A stretch of 64,000 nt of DNA from SEAL01 sp032153715 (lineage in GTDB: Bacteria > Patescibacteriota > Saccharimonadia > Saccharimonadales > Saccharimonadaceae): positions 62,001 to 126,000 of the forward strand of contig JALDYR010000004.1 in the NCBI GenBank assembly GCA_032153715.1. The letters are read 5' to 3'. Below, one piece after another: positions 17,680 to 26,161 of the stretch. The notes under the pieces are model-generated. The model worked only from the letters and a program-made list of their open reading frames with translations. It did no database searches and was not told the DNA's origin. Position 1 is the first letter of the stretch, and every line of letters begins with the position of its first letter. Position numbers and translations under genes: made by a program.

Positions 17680-18600
17680 ATGAAAGACGAGTCAGAAAAG
17701 CAGAATGAGTCATTTGACACGACCGATGACGTACAGAAAAATCCGAACACACAAAGTGGTGAGCTAGACAAAGTGGATGATTCGGAAGAGAAAGACCTGT
17801 CAGTCGACGAGTCTAAGGAACTGGATGCGCAAGCTGAAGAGCTGACTGAAATGAGCGACCTTGATCGTGAGTTGCGCGCTGCCGAAGGTATCGAACAAAT
17901 GCGTACAGCCGAACAAAAAGCGGAAATCATAAACAAGATTCGTAGCCCCGAGCCGGAAGGGTCAGGGAAGAAGTTTATTCTTGTCGTTGCTATCCTAGCG
18001 CTACTGTTGTTGACGGCGATTGGTGTAGCTGGATTCTTTTATATGCAGCAAAGTAGTGCAACCAGCAAGGCGAACGCGTTGCAGGCAGAGCTAGATACTT
18101 CGTCGCAGGAGCTGGCGTCGCTAAAGGCAAAACAAAAGGCCGAGGCGGAGAAGTTGGCTGCAGACGAAGCCAAGACTGCAGAAACAAGTAAGGTGAAGTA
18201 CGTAACAATTAGTGAACTCGGTGTTCGCTATAAGGTGACGGATGCAAACAAGGCTTTGGTCTACGGCTATGCAACAAAGTCGGCTGACACGAATATCGAT
18301 AGCGTGGCATTTTCGACGACTGAACTGGCGCGCGTTGTCAAAAAAGAGGGATCAGTTGATACATATCCATGTGGCCTTGTTGGCGGCATCGCGTCACCTG
18401 AAATCACTCGCTACAAAAAAGATGTCATGGTAAATGGCGTAATGGCCAGCAAGGTTGGCAAGAAGATTGGTGACGCATACTATGTATATGCGCAGCCGCA
18501 ATCGCTTTGTAGCGATACACTACGTGACGCACAAACGGCACGCAATACGGCTGTGAAAGCGGTCTTTGATAGCCTCGAAGTTATTCCAGCTAACTCATAA
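17680..18600 (+). CDS. one-pass membrane protein with acidic N-terminus, unknown function
   Basis: Not recognised. An acidic, disordered N-terminus of ~95 residues (rich in D, E and S) precedes one membrane segment (about residues 104-127), a short coiled coil (128-175) and a ~130-residue extracellular domain containing two cysteines (YPCGLVG and SLCSDT) that could form a disulfide. The N-in topology follows from the membrane segment and charge. Proteins of this build are common in Saccharibacteria surface proteomes, but no family is assigned. It has its own promoter and SD. Confidence 0.75.
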   Translation: MKDESEKQNESFDTTDDVQKNPNTQSGELDKVDDSEEKDLSVDESKELDAQAEELTEMSDLDRELRAAEGIEQMRTAEQKAEIINKIRSPEPEGSGKKFILVVAILALLLLTAIGVAGFFYMQQSSATSKANALQAELDTSSQELASLKAKQKAEAEKLAADEAKTAETSKVKYVTISELGVRYKVTDANKALVYGYATKSADTNIDSVAFSTTELARVVKKEGSVDTYPCGLVGGIASPEITRYKKDVMVNGVMASKVGKKIGDAYYVYAQPQSLCSDTLRDAQTARNTAVKAVFDSLEVIPANS

Positions 18601-18609
18601 AATAAAAAA

Positions 18610-18651
18610 CCCGCCCCGAGGAGCGTTGCCGAGAGAGTATCTCGAGGCGGG
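18610..18651 (-). terminator. terminator with 11-bp stem and 20-base loop, copy 1 of a repeated element
   Basis: CCCGCCCCGAG / CTCGAGGCGGG with a 20-base loop, followed by a T run on the minus strand (A run 18602-18609 on plus). It terminates the minus-strand gene at 18671. The same stem with a related loop recurs at 61549-61590. Confidence 0.8.
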
Positions 18652-18670
18652 CTTCTGGGCCGGGGTGCTT

Positions 18671-18931
18671 TCACTCCTTTTTCTTTTTGAATTTCGCAGA
18701 GGCTTTGAGTAATAGCTCTTTCTGCTCGTCTATCCATTTGATAATTGCATCAGGATCAAGGGAGTCACGTACGCCTTGGTTCGTAAGGTCACGCGCGAGA
18801 GCCGCGGGTTTCTGGTTGCGTATTTTTGCGGAGGCAACGAGAAGATCGTAATCTTCTCGATCAAATCGGACAGATACAGTAATGACTTCGCTGGCCGTAG
18901 TCGCTCCTTGAGTGAAAGGGGTGTATGCCAT
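18671..18931 (-). CDS. small protein, possibly ribbon-helix-helix-like, unknown function
   Basis: An 86-residue protein. The segment EVITVSVRFDREDYDLLVASAKIRNQKPAALARDL has the strand-helix-helix pattern of ribbon-helix-helix DNA-binding or CopG/antitoxin-like proteins, and the tail is lysine-rich (KFKKKKE). No toxin gene is adjacent, so a toxin-antitoxin pair is not supported. On the minus strand a TTATTG-17-TACATT promoter (18942-18970) predicts a leader of only about four bases. It ends at the repeated terminator at 18610. Confidence 0.7.
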   Translation of the reverse strand: MAYTPFTQGATTASEVITVSVRFDREDYDLLVASAKIRNQKPAALARDLTNQGVRDSLDPDAIIKWIDEQKELLLKASAKFKKKKE

Positions 18932-19022
18932 ATCCTCTAGTAATGTAGTGGACAGGTTTTATCACAATAATACAATAGCGACATTTATGCAAATGTCGCT
19001 ATTGTTGTTCTAGCTCTAGAAA

Positions 19023-20183
19023 CTATGCTTTGGTAAGTACGAGTAATTCGCGGGCAACGACTTGGTCCTCGCGGAAGTAGAGTAAATCTTTTGTGCGCAC
19101 ATTTTTGAACTCATGCTGGGTGTAGCCGAGTTGTTCTAGATCGCCAATCAATGGTAGATGGGTGAACGTGCCGTTGATGTCACGCCATGCTGGAACGCCG
19201 ACACATAGTGGCGTGCCCGGTTCTAACTGGCCAGCGATGTTTTTCAGGAATGTACTGATAATTTTGTTGCAGTTGCCGCGAACTTCCGTCAACTTGCTGT
19301 TTGATGGTGGTGCGCTAAATGGCTGGCCGAGGTAGCTTTCGCACGCAACGGCGTCAATAGGTGACTGCCAAGAATGAGTCATAGCGTCACCTTGTTCGAG
19401 GGTGTAGGTATTTTGCAGATGATTGGTTGTAATAAGCCAGTCAAGGTTGGTGCGCGAATAATCAATCATCTTGTCGGCGAGATCGGTGCCGTAGGCGTCG
19501 TAGCCCATCAACAGAGCTTCTTGAGGAATGACGCCTGTACCGCAAAAAGGGTCGAGAATACGAGCCGTGTCGGATTCTGGGTGGGCTAGGTTGATCATAA
19601 TTTGGGCGAGCTTTGGCGGTAGCATGCCGACAAACGCATCGCGTTTCGGACGTTCTTGGTCACGGCGAGCGAGGGAGGTGATATTCTGTGCGCCAGTACT
19701 TTCGGCAATGATAATTTTGCCATTGCGGGCACGAATGACCAGCAGTTCAACTTTATTGTTCGACAAGCCAAGTTTGTTGTGATGGCTGGTTGCCGTATTG
19801 AGTGCCGGCTCGGTGTTCGGGATAAGGCGCAGGCTGACGTTTGACTGTTTGAGCTTTTGTTTGAGGACGATGCCAGATTTTTGCACTTCACGAGGATTGA
19901 CGTCAAAACCGTAGGCGCTGATACCGAGTGTGATCTTGCCTTCAAAGTTAGACCATGTCTGCGAGTAGGCCTGCACTAACTTCATGCTTGCGCGGCGCCA
20001 GTCACCTTGAGGAAGTTGCGCAACCACGCGACCGGCTTTTAGCGTGCCACCGAGGCGCTCAATATCAAAAGAATCGGTGTTAATCACCGCTGATTGGTCT
20101 GAAAACCATGAAACGTCACCAAACACTTGCTCTAATTCGGCCATGCCAAGTGCCGGTTGTCGTCCTAAGATTGCAATATACAT
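19023..20183 (-). CDS. RNA guanine-N2 methyltransferase-like protein (Trm11/COG1041 type)
   Basis: An N-terminal ~160 residues of THUMP/ferredoxin-like character are followed by a Rossmann methyltransferase domain. Motif I reads ILDPFCGTGVIPQEALLMG and the acidic loop TDLADKMIDYSRTNLDWL. The catalytic region is ACESYLGQPF, corresponding to the TEPYLG form seen in many COG1041 proteins rather than DPPY. It probably modifies a guanine in tRNA; the exact site is unknown. The minus-strand -10 TATACT with TG extension ends seven bases before the ATG, so the transcript is predicted leaderless. Confidence 0.82.
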   Translation of the reverse strand: MYIAILGRQPALGMAELEQVFGDVSWFSDQSAVINTDSFDIERLGGTLKAGRVVAQLPQGDWRRASMKLVQAYSQTWSNFEGKITLGISAYGFDVNPREVQKSGIVLKQKLKQSNVSLRLIPNTEPALNTATSHHNKLGLSNNKVELLVIRARNGKIIIAESTGAQNITSLARRDQERPKRDAFVGMLPPKLAQIMINLAHPESDTARILDPFCGTGVIPQEALLMGYDAYGTDLADKMIDYSRTNLDWLITTNHLQNTYTLEQGDAMTHSWQSPIDAVACESYLGQPFSAPPSNSKLTEVRGNCNKIISTFLKNIAGQLEPGTPLCVGVPAWRDINGTFTHLPLIGDLEQLGYTQHEFKNVRTKDLLYFREDQVVARELLVLTKA

Positions 20184-20256
20184 ATTACTAAGTATAACAG
20201 TAGTCGGGAAAATTCTGAATCAAGCTGGCATTCAGGAATGATGGTATACTATGGTT

Positions 20257-21288
20257 ATGTCTTTTCGAGCGTGGCTGAGCATCATTACTTTTGTCCTTAT
20301 TGCGGTGATTTTATTCTTTTCACGTCACGAGCTTGAGCGGGCGTGGCATCTTTTGTCGCAGGTGAATATCTGGATTTTATTGTTGTTGATTCCGGCGCAA
20401 ATTTTGGTGTATTACGCCGGCGGGGAAATGATCTTTTCGTACCTGCGCGACAAAGGTCGTATGAAAGAAGTGCCGCGCACCGAACTTGCGCAGATTGCCC
20501 TTGAAGGTAACTTTGTGAATCATGTCCTGCCGAGTGGGGGCGTGAGCGGTGTGTCGTATCTGACATGGCGCCTGGGGCACCTGGGTGTGCCTGGCGGACG
20601 GGCGACTATGGCGCAGGTCGTACGGCATGCAATGGGGTTTGTGTCATTTAGTGCGCTTTTGATTGTGGCGCTATTTGTGGTGACGATCGATGGCAATGTG
20701 AATCGTTGGATTATTTTGGCGAGTGCGCTGCTGATTGGCGGTATGGGTCTGACAATTGTCGGGGCGGTACTGTTATTTAGTAGCAAGCGCCGGGCTGATG
20801 CGTTTAGTCATTGGCTGACGCGGACGTGTAACGGGTTTATCCGGCGCGTTACATTTGGGCGCAAGCGCTCGGTGATTCAGCGTGATAAAGTCGAGAACTT
20901 TTTGGACGAAATGCACCATGATTTCCTCGAGCTTCGTCACGAAAAAAAGCTTCTCGTCAAACCGTTTCTGTGGGGGCTGGTGTATACCATCTTTGACGCG
21001 GGATTGTTTATTGTGACGTTTATGGCACTGGGCGAATTCGTGAATCCTGCGCCGGTATTGATCGCGTACGGTGTCGCCAGTTTGGCTGGGTTCTTTGTAC
21101 TAAGCCCCGGTGGAGCGGGTGCGTACGAGGCGATTATGGTGGCGTTCCTGGCGTTTGCTGGAATCGCCTCGGGTTCGGCAATTGCCGGTATTGTACTCAC
21201 GCGAGTAATTTTACTGCTCGGAACAATTATTTTTGGATACATTTTTTATCAAAGGGCATTGATTCGCTATGGCAAGCCTAAGTCCTAA
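20257..21288 (+). CDS. lysylphosphatidylglycerol synthase/flippase-like membrane protein (UPF0104 type)
   Basis: A polytopic membrane protein of about seven or eight helices with the AglD/MprF N-terminal domain pattern: NFVNHVLPSGGVSGVSYLTWRLG near residue 88 and LSPGGAGAYEAIMVAFL near residue 285. Relatives move or modify lipid-linked groups in the membrane. The ATG at 20251 follows the -10 TATACT (20245-20250) directly; the predicted start falls exactly on ATG 20257, which is chosen. A TG extension (TGgTATACT) supports this promoter. Its 3' end overlaps xseA by 20 bases. Confidence 0.82.
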   Translation: MSFRAWLSIITFVLIAVILFFSRHELERAWHLLSQVNIWILLLLIPAQILVYYAGGEMIFSYLRDKGRMKEVPRTELAQIALEGNFVNHVLPSGGVSGVSYLTWRLGHLGVPGGRATMAQVVRHAMGFVSFSALLIVALFVVTIDGNVNRWIILASALLIGGMGLTIVGAVLLFSSKRRADAFSHWLTRTCNGFIRRVTFGRKRSVIQRDKVENFLDEMHHDFLELRHEKKLLVKPFLWGLVYTIFDAGLFIVTFMALGEFVNPAPVLIAYGVASLAGFFVLSPGGAGAYEAIMVAFLAFAGIASGSAIAGIVLTRVILLLGTIIFGYIFYQRALIRYGKPKS

Positions 21289-22372
21289 ATTTAGCGTCAG
21301 TGACTTTATCGAGGTCACAAACCAGACACTTGAATACGCCTATCCGCATGTTGAAATCGAGGGTGAGGTGGCGAGCTTCAAGGTTAATCAAGGCAAGTTC
21401 GTCTTTTTCGATTTGAAAGATGCGAGCGCGAGCGTCGGTTGTTTTATGATGCTGTTTAGCCTGCGGGTACCGATCGAAGACGGTATGAAAGTGATCATTA
21501 CGGCTAGTCCAAAATTGACGGCGTGGGGAAAGTTCAGCCTGACAGTTAAGGCGATTCGCCCAAGTGGCGAGGGGAGTCTCAAGAAGAGCTTTGAGTTGCT
21601 GAAAGCGAAGCTTGATAAAGAGGGTTTGTTCGCCGAAGAACGAAAACGCCCACTGCCAACAATTCCACGCCATGTTGCCGTCATCAGCAGTACACAGGCA
21701 GCCGGCTATGCTGATTTTATGAAAATCTTGAATGATCGATGGGGCGGTGTGCGTGTTGATGTGGCGCATGTGCAAGTGCAGGGCGCCAGTGCGCCGGATC
21801 AAATGATTAAAGCGTTAAAATATTTCAATTCGCGCGAAGAGTTGCCGGAAGTGATTGTTTTGATTCGTGGCGGTGGTAGCGCGGATGATTTGAGTGCGTT
21901 TAATGATGAGCCACTCGTTCGTGAAATTGCGGCGAGTCGCGTGCCGACATTAGTTGGTGTCGGACATGAAGTTGACGAGAGTTTGGCCGACCTCGTGGCG
22001 GACGTGCGGGCGGCAACGCCAAGTAATGCTGCGCAAATTATCGTACCCGATAAAAACGAAATTATTCGCAGCGTTCGTTACCAAGTACGGTCATTATTGC
22101 CGCGCGTCGAGCGGTCGCTTGATGAACGCCAGGTGGAGGTTCGTGCGAGACTTGAAAACGCATTTCTCGCGATCGAAACAAAACTTGCTCAGCAAACTGA
22201 GTCACTCCAGCACCTGCGCAATATTTTGGTGCAACTTGATCCGCATGTCGTACTTGCTCGCGGTTATGCAATTGTTCGCGGCAAACAGGCGGTCGGCGAG
22301 GAGCTGCAAATAGAAACGAACAGCGCTATAATAAGGGCTGAAGTAAAAGAGGTGATTCATGACAAAAACTAG
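21269..22372 (+). CDS. xseA: exodeoxyribonuclease VII large subunit
   Basis: Catalytic subunit of the single-strand nuclease ExoVII. An N-terminal OB fold (residues 5-100, FSVSDFIEVTNQTLE) is followed by the catalytic region with VAVISSTQAAGYADF, VLIRGGGSADDLSAFNDE and GVGHEVDESLADLVADVRAATPSNAAQ, and then a helical tail. At 367 residues it is shorter than the ~450 of E. coli, mainly in the C-terminal coiled coil. It overlaps the upstream gene by 20 bases and xseB by 14, indicating an operon. Confidence 0.94.
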   Translation: MASLSPKFSVSDFIEVTNQTLEYAYPHVEIEGEVASFKVNQGKFVFFDLKDASASVGCFMMLFSLRVPIEDGMKVIITASPKLTAWGKFSLTVKAIRPSGEGSLKKSFELLKAKLDKEGLFAEERKRPLPTIPRHVAVISSTQAAGYADFMKILNDRWGGVRVDVAHVQVQGASAPDQMIKALKYFNSREELPEVIVLIRGGGSADDLSAFNDEPLVREIAASRVPTLVGVGHEVDESLADLVADVRAATPSNAAQIIVPDKNEIIRSVRYQVRSLLPRVERSLDERQVEVRARLENAFLAIETKLAQQTESLQHLRNILVQLDPHVVLARGYAIVRGKQAVGEELQIETNSAIIRAEVKEVIHDKN

Positions 22373-22568
22373 TCAAACAATTCAAGAAAAAACGGAGAGT
22401 CTAAACCAGTTAGTAGCATGGTTTGATAGTGATGAGTTTACGCTTGAAGCGGCGCTTGATAAATTCAAAGAAGCAGAGATGCTTGCGGCTGACATTGAAA
22501 AAGATCTGGTCGCATTAAAAAATGACATTCAGATCGTCAAGCAAAAATTTGACGACGAAAGCGCGTAA
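22359..22568 (+). CDS. xseB: exodeoxyribonuclease VII small subunit
   Basis: A 69-residue helical hairpin protein that binds XseA. The pattern SLNQLVAWFDSDEFTLEAALDKFKEAEMLAADIEKDL matches XseB. It starts inside the end of xseA with GAGGTGATTC upstream, so translation is likely coupled. The stop is two bases before the next gene. Confidence 0.92.
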   Translation: MTKTSQTIQEKTESLNQLVAWFDSDEFTLEAALDKFKEAEMLAADIEKDLVALKNDIQIVKQKFDDESA

Positions 22569-22570
22569 CT

Positions 22571-23077
22571 ATGTGGGGATTATGGATCGCCGCGGCGATT
22601 GCCATGGCATTTGGGTTTGTGGTTTTTCGTGGGGCGCCGTATGTGCCAACACGAAAGCGCGACCTTGATCGTGCGTTTGAGGATGTCTATCCGCTGACAG
22701 ATACAGACGTACTAGTTGATATTGGCTCGGGCGACGGGGTAGTGCTTCGTCAGGCAGCAAAGCATGGCGCTATGGCGATTGGGTATGAATTGAATCCAAT
22801 TCTCGTTTTGATTTCTCGTATTTTGTCCCGCAATCAACCAAACGTGCAAGTACGCCTGGCAGATTTTTGGCGCGTCAAATTACCTGATGACACGACCATT
22901 GTTTATACTTTTGGCGAAACGCGCGACATTGGAAAAATGTACCAAAAGGTAGAGCGCGAAGCCTCGCGACTAAACCGACCGCTGTACTTTATTAGTTTTG
23001 GTTTTCCGGTAGAGGGCAAGGAAGTCGTCAAACCAGATCGCGGCTTTTATCTGTACCATGTCTATCCGGCTGAGTAG
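22571..23077 (+). CDS. membrane-anchored SAM-dependent methyltransferase
   Basis: A short hydrophobic N-terminus (residues 2-20) is followed by a class I methyltransferase domain: motif I is LVDIGSGDGVVLRQAAKHGA, the acidic end of strand 2 is YELNPIL, and DFWRV corresponds to motif II. At 168 residues it is small. The substrate is unknown. It follows xseB by two bases and probably belongs to that operon. Confidence 0.8.
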   Translation: MWGLWIAAAIAMAFGFVVFRGAPYVPTRKRDLDRAFEDVYPLTDTDVLVDIGSGDGVVLRQAAKHGAMAIGYELNPILVLISRILSRNQPNVQVRLADFWRVKLPDDTTIVYTFGETRDIGKMYQKVEREASRLNRPLYFISFGFPVEGKEVVKPDRGFYLYHVYPAE

Positions 23078-23121
23078 TCGACTCCCTTTACAGCGAAGGT
23101 AAGCACAAGTATAATAACGCC

Positions 23122-23781
23122 ATGAAGTTAACAAAACACACAAATGAACGAGGGGAAATCTCGGGTACGCAGGTCACGATTGTCGGCCTTGCTGTATTGG
23201 TGCTTGGTCTTGGATCGTTCGCGATCTGGTCATTCGTCAGCTACACTGACGCAAAAGATAACGTCGACAGTCGGGTGAGTGTTGCTGTCGCCGAAGCGAA
23301 AAAAGAAGAAGCCGACGAACAGGAAGTGAAGTTTGCAGAGCGTGAAAAGCAGCCACTCAAGCAATTCAAGGGACCAGCAGATTACTGCAGTCTTTCATTC
23401 CAGTATCCAAAAACTTGGAGCGCGTTTGTAGAGCGAGATGTGACTAACGGCGGCGACTATCAGGCTTATTTGCACCCAGACGTTATCCCTCCAGTTGCAT
23501 CAGATCAGCAGTATGCACTGCGTGTCTTGATCGAGCAGAAGGATTACGATGAGGTTACTAACTCATACGAAGGACTAGTCAAGAAGGGTGACCTCAAGCA
23601 AAGCTCGACTTCATCTGAGGGTAATCAGGGTATGCGCCTGACAGGTAACTTCTCAAAGAATATTCGTGGTGATGCGGTTATTTACAAGTGTCGCGACAAG
23701 ACAATTACGATTCGCACCGATGCAAACACGTTCAATAGCGATTACGAAAAGTTGATCAAAACAATCGAATTCAACGCATAG
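23122..23781 (+). CDS. one-pass surface protein, unknown function
   Basis: Not recognised. A basic N-terminus (KLTKHTNERGEISG), a membrane segment (about residues 18-40), a charged linker and an extracellular domain of ~150 residues with two cysteines (ADYCSLSF and IYKCRDK). The domain contains a SFQYPKTWSAFV-type strand resembling PsbP-like folds, which is only a hint. The -10 TATAAT (23110-23115) is followed by exactly six bases and the ATG, so the gene is predicted leaderless. Confidence 0.75.
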   Translation: MKLTKHTNERGEISGTQVTIVGLAVLVLGLGSFAIWSFVSYTDAKDNVDSRVSVAVAEAKKEEADEQEVKFAEREKQPLKQFKGPADYCSLSFQYPKTWSAFVERDVTNGGDYQAYLHPDVIPPVASDQQYALRVLIEQKDYDEVTNSYEGLVKKGDLKQSSTSSEGNQGMRLTGNFSKNIRGDAVIYKCRDKTITIRTDANTFNSDYEKLIKTIEFNA

Positions 23782-23817
23782 TTCACTCGATTTATCCGTG
23801 CTACACTATAGGTAGCT

Positions 23818-24555
23818 ATGAGTGAGGGTAAACGTGTAGACAATATTGTGGCTGGATCACTGCCGGTAGGTAGTCCAGCTACTTTTGTTATCGCCGCTCA
23901 TGAACTGAAATCACCACTGTCGTTAATTCGACAGTTATCACTTGCGGTCGAATCAGGCGCCTTGTCGGCAGCTGAGCTTGAGCGCGCAGCCCATCAAATT
24001 ACTTTGACGAGTGAGCGAGCGCTCCGCCTGACGAGCGATATTACGCGCGGGGCTCGGGCTAATGAAACGCTGTTTGATCTGGAGCCAATTAATCCAGTGA
24101 GCTTATGTGAAGAAGTCGCTCACGAGCTCGCGCCGCTCTATGCTGCGCATGACAAAAAGATTCAGGTGCGTAGTCGCACGCAGCCGCCGCTACTGGTTGC
24201 AAATCGCGATCTGCTACGTCGGATTTTATTGAACTTCAGCGACAATGCACTGCACTACACGCCGGATGGTCAGCCGGTCGAACTGCAAGTGCGCGGTTCA
24301 GGTGATGTTGTTCGTGTCGGCGTCCGTGATTTTGGCCCAGCAGTACCAACTGATGTCTGGAAGGCGCTACAGGACCGCTTGGCGGCACAGTCGGCGCAAC
24401 CATTGCCAGCCCGACCGCAAAGTAGCGGATTGGGGCTCTATATTGCGCAGCAGTTTGCTCAGATGATGAATGGCAACGTCGGTGCAATCCGTCACCGCGA
24501 CGGCGCGACATTTTATGTTGATATGATGGCGTCACGCCAAATGAGTTTGCTATGA
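23818..24555 (+). CDS. soluble sensor histidine kinase
   Basis: HisKA plus HATPase_c kinase with no sensor or membrane region; it begins almost directly with the dimerisation helix. The phospho-accepting histidine is H28 in AAHELKSPLS, the N box is NFSDNALHYTPDG, the G1 box is VRDFGPAVP and the G2 box is SSGLGLYIAQQF. It overlaps the receiver gene by four bases (ATGA), so the two form a pair. A TACACT -10 predicts a four-base leader. What it senses is not encoded in the protein; a partner sensor is likely. Confidence 0.9.
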   Translation: MSEGKRVDNIVAGSLPVGSPATFVIAAHELKSPLSLIRQLSLAVESGALSAAELERAAHQITLTSERALRLTSDITRGARANETLFDLEPINPVSLCEEVAHELAPLYAAHDKKIQVRSRTQPPLLVANRDLLRRILLNFSDNALHYTPDGQPVELQVRGSGDVVRVGVRDFGPAVPTDVWKALQDRLAAQSAQPLPARPQSSGLGLYIAQQFAQMMNGNVGAIRHRDGATFYVDMMASRQMSLL

Positions 24556-24929
24556 CCAAGACACCTCTCGACGTCCTGATTGTCGAAGACGAGGTGTGGT
24601 TGGGCGAGCAATTTTCGAGAACATTGCAACAGGCAGGATATAGTACGCGCGTCACGTCTAACGGGCACGCAGCCATGGATCTGATTGATGAACTGCGGCC
24701 ACGGGTGATTATGCTCGATATGCTTCTTAGCGGCGGGACTGGCTTGGCACTGCTGCACGAATTACAGTCTTATACTGATACGGGCGATATTCCGGTTGTG
24801 CTATGTACGAATATTGCAGGGGATTTAGATGTCAAGGATTTGCGCCCGTATGGTGTTCGACGGCTGCTGGATAAAACGACAATGCACCCTGACGATGTAA
24901 CGGTGGCAATCCGGAGTGTATTGGTGTGA
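24552..24929 (+). CDS. response regulator receiver protein
   Basis: A single REC domain of 125 residues: acidic residues EDE (12-14), phospho-acceptor D56 in IMLDMLLSGG and lysine in LLDKTTMHP. No output domain is attached. It is translationally coupled to the kinase upstream (ATGA overlap) and to recO downstream (GTGA overlap). It is the probable partner of the kinase; how it acts without an output domain is unknown. Confidence 0.88.
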   Translation: MTKTPLDVLIVEDEVWLGEQFSRTLQQAGYSTRVTSNGHAAMDLIDELRPRVIMLDMLLSGGTGLALLHELQSYTDTGDIPVVLCTNIAGDLDVKDLRPYGVRRLLDKTTMHPDDVTVAIRSVLV

Positions 24930-25603
24930 AAACTGAACGTACAAGGGCGGTTATTCTGCGCCGGACAAATTACGGCGAGGCGGATCGCATTTTGCAATTG
25001 ATGACGCCAATCGGCCGACGCAGCGTGATGGCACGCAGCGTGCGCAAGGAAAAATCACGTCTAGCAGGTGGGATTGAACTATTCGCCATTAGCGATGTTG
25101 TCATCGGACAGGGAAAGGGCGACCTTGGAATCCTTACCTCGGCACGATTAGTGCAGTTTTACCGTCATATCCTAGAAGATTATGACCGGATGCAATTTGC
25201 CTACGAGGCATTAAAGCAAGTGGCAAAAGCAAGCGAAAGTCTGGATGAGCCAGAATGGTATGACATTATTACTGAAGTATTAATGGGGCTCGATAACGCA
25301 TCGGTGCCAATTCAGCTGACCGAAGCTTGGTTTTATTTGCATGTCAGTGCCGTCCTCGGCTACGAATTAAATGTGCAGCGTGATTATGCGGGAAATTCGC
25401 TTCAAGCTGATAGCAGGTATCGATACGATAGTAGTGAACAAGGGCTAGTGCTGACGCAGAGTGGTGAGCTAACTGCCGAGCATATCAAGGTGCTGCGTCT
25501 GATTGCGCAGCGACCATTGCAGGTCATCATTCAGGTGGGAGGTATTAATGAACTGTTGCCAGAATGCCTCTATGTCGCCCGTGCGCACGCAGCGCTGAGT
25601 TAA
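24926..25603 (+). CDS. recO: DNA repair protein RecO
   Basis: RecFOR-pathway mediator that loads RecA onto SSB-coated single strands. An N-terminal OB fold starts TRAVILRRTNYGEADRIL and continues GRRSVMARSVRKEKSRLAGGIELF, the recognisable RecO opening. A helical domain follows. The four-cysteine zinc motif found in many RecO proteins is absent. GTG start overlapping the receiver gene by four bases. Cotranscription with a two-component pair is unusual for recO. Confidence 0.85.
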   Translation: MKTERTRAVILRRTNYGEADRILQLMTPIGRRSVMARSVRKEKSRLAGGIELFAISDVVIGQGKGDLGILTSARLVQFYRHILEDYDRMQFAYEALKQVAKASESLDEPEWYDIITEVLMGLDNASVPIQLTEAWFYLHVSAVLGYELNVQRDYAGNSLQADSRYRYDSSEQGLVLTQSGELTAEHIKVLRLIAQRPLQVIIQVGGINELLPECLYVARAHAALS

Positions 25604-25616
25604 TTTTGCCGTAAAT

Positions 25617-25661
25617 GAAAAGCCGCCCTGCGACCGCGCACGATTGTGCGGGCCACAGGGC
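25617..25661 (-). terminator. compound terminator
   Basis: An outer GCCCTG/CAGGGC stem and an inner CGCAC/GTGCG stem, with a T run on the minus strand, end the gene at 25673. Confidence 0.75.
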
Positions 25662-25672
25662 AGGAATGTACA

Positions 25673-26047
25673 TTACTTCTTTCGATTACGTCTTTGCTGT
25701 CGCATCCGGGCGTATGTCCGTGCTAGCCGGTCGAGCGGGTCGATAGACTTGATTCCAAGTAGCTCCTCGATTCTTGTCTGGGATTCCTGTTCTATGTAGC
25801 CAGGCTGGTGTTTAAGGAGGCGCCGAAACGTTTCCTCCCAGGCGTGCGGCCCTTCCGCTGGTTGGGTCTTGATGCACGCAGCTACTGCATACTCTAGGAA
25901 CGTGATGTTTTTGGCTCGATCGGGAGTGAATCGCTGTGTGGCAATCACTTGCTCCGCGATGGTGTTCCACTGGTTCCATTTGATGAAATGGTCGAAACGC
26001 CCGAACGTCTCCTCGTACTGGTGTTCCAGTGCAGCGTGATGGGGCAT
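25673..26047 (-). CDS. small orphan protein, member 1 of a tandem trio
   Basis: A 124-residue soluble protein of unknown function. The ATG at 26047 is chosen because GAGGAG sits six bases upstream, while the longer ORF start (26101) falls inside the promoter spacer. Shared features with the next gene: an N-terminal H-x-x-x-x-T-[FY]-G motif (HQYEETFG), DRAKN in the middle and DPLDRLARTYARM near the end. Basic C-terminus (RQQRRNRKK). It has its own promoter and terminator and lies opposite to the flanking housekeeping genes. Confidence 0.72.
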   Translation of the reverse strand: MPHHAALEHQYEETFGRFDHFIKWNQWNTIAEQVIATQRFTPDRAKNITFLEYAVAACIKTQPAEGPHAWEETFRRLLKHQPGYIEQESQTRIEELLGIKSIDPLDRLARTYARMRQQRRNRKK

Positions 26048-26083
26048 TGCAGCTCCTCGTAATTGTGAAGGTGTACTTTGTTT

Positions 26084-26112
26084 ATTATAGCATAAATACA
26101 ATAAAATATCAA
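26084..26112 (-). promoter_or_regulatory. promoter TTGATA-17-TATAAT (trio gene 1)
   Basis: Minus-strand -10 is complementary to 26084-26089 with a TGc extension, and the -35 to 26107-26112. It predicts a ~30-base leader with an SD. Confidence 0.8.
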
Positions 26113-26122
26113 TAAAGTAAAG

Positions 26123-26154
26123 CGCCCACTCCGAAAGTGAATCCGGAGTGGGCG
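26123..26154 (-). terminator. terminator of trio gene 2
   Basis: CGCCCACTCCG / CGGAGTGGGCG, an 11-bp stem with a 10-base loop, lies between trio genes 1 and 2. The T run is interrupted. Part of its loop (GTGAAT) resembles the repeated terminator at 61549. Confidence 0.7.
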
Positions 26155-26161
26155 AGGTGTC

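Noticed and set aside
18671..18931. Toxin-antitoxin pair
   Set aside because: The ribbon-helix-helix-like protein has no adjacent toxin-sized gene; neighbours are a surface protein and an RNA methyltransferase.
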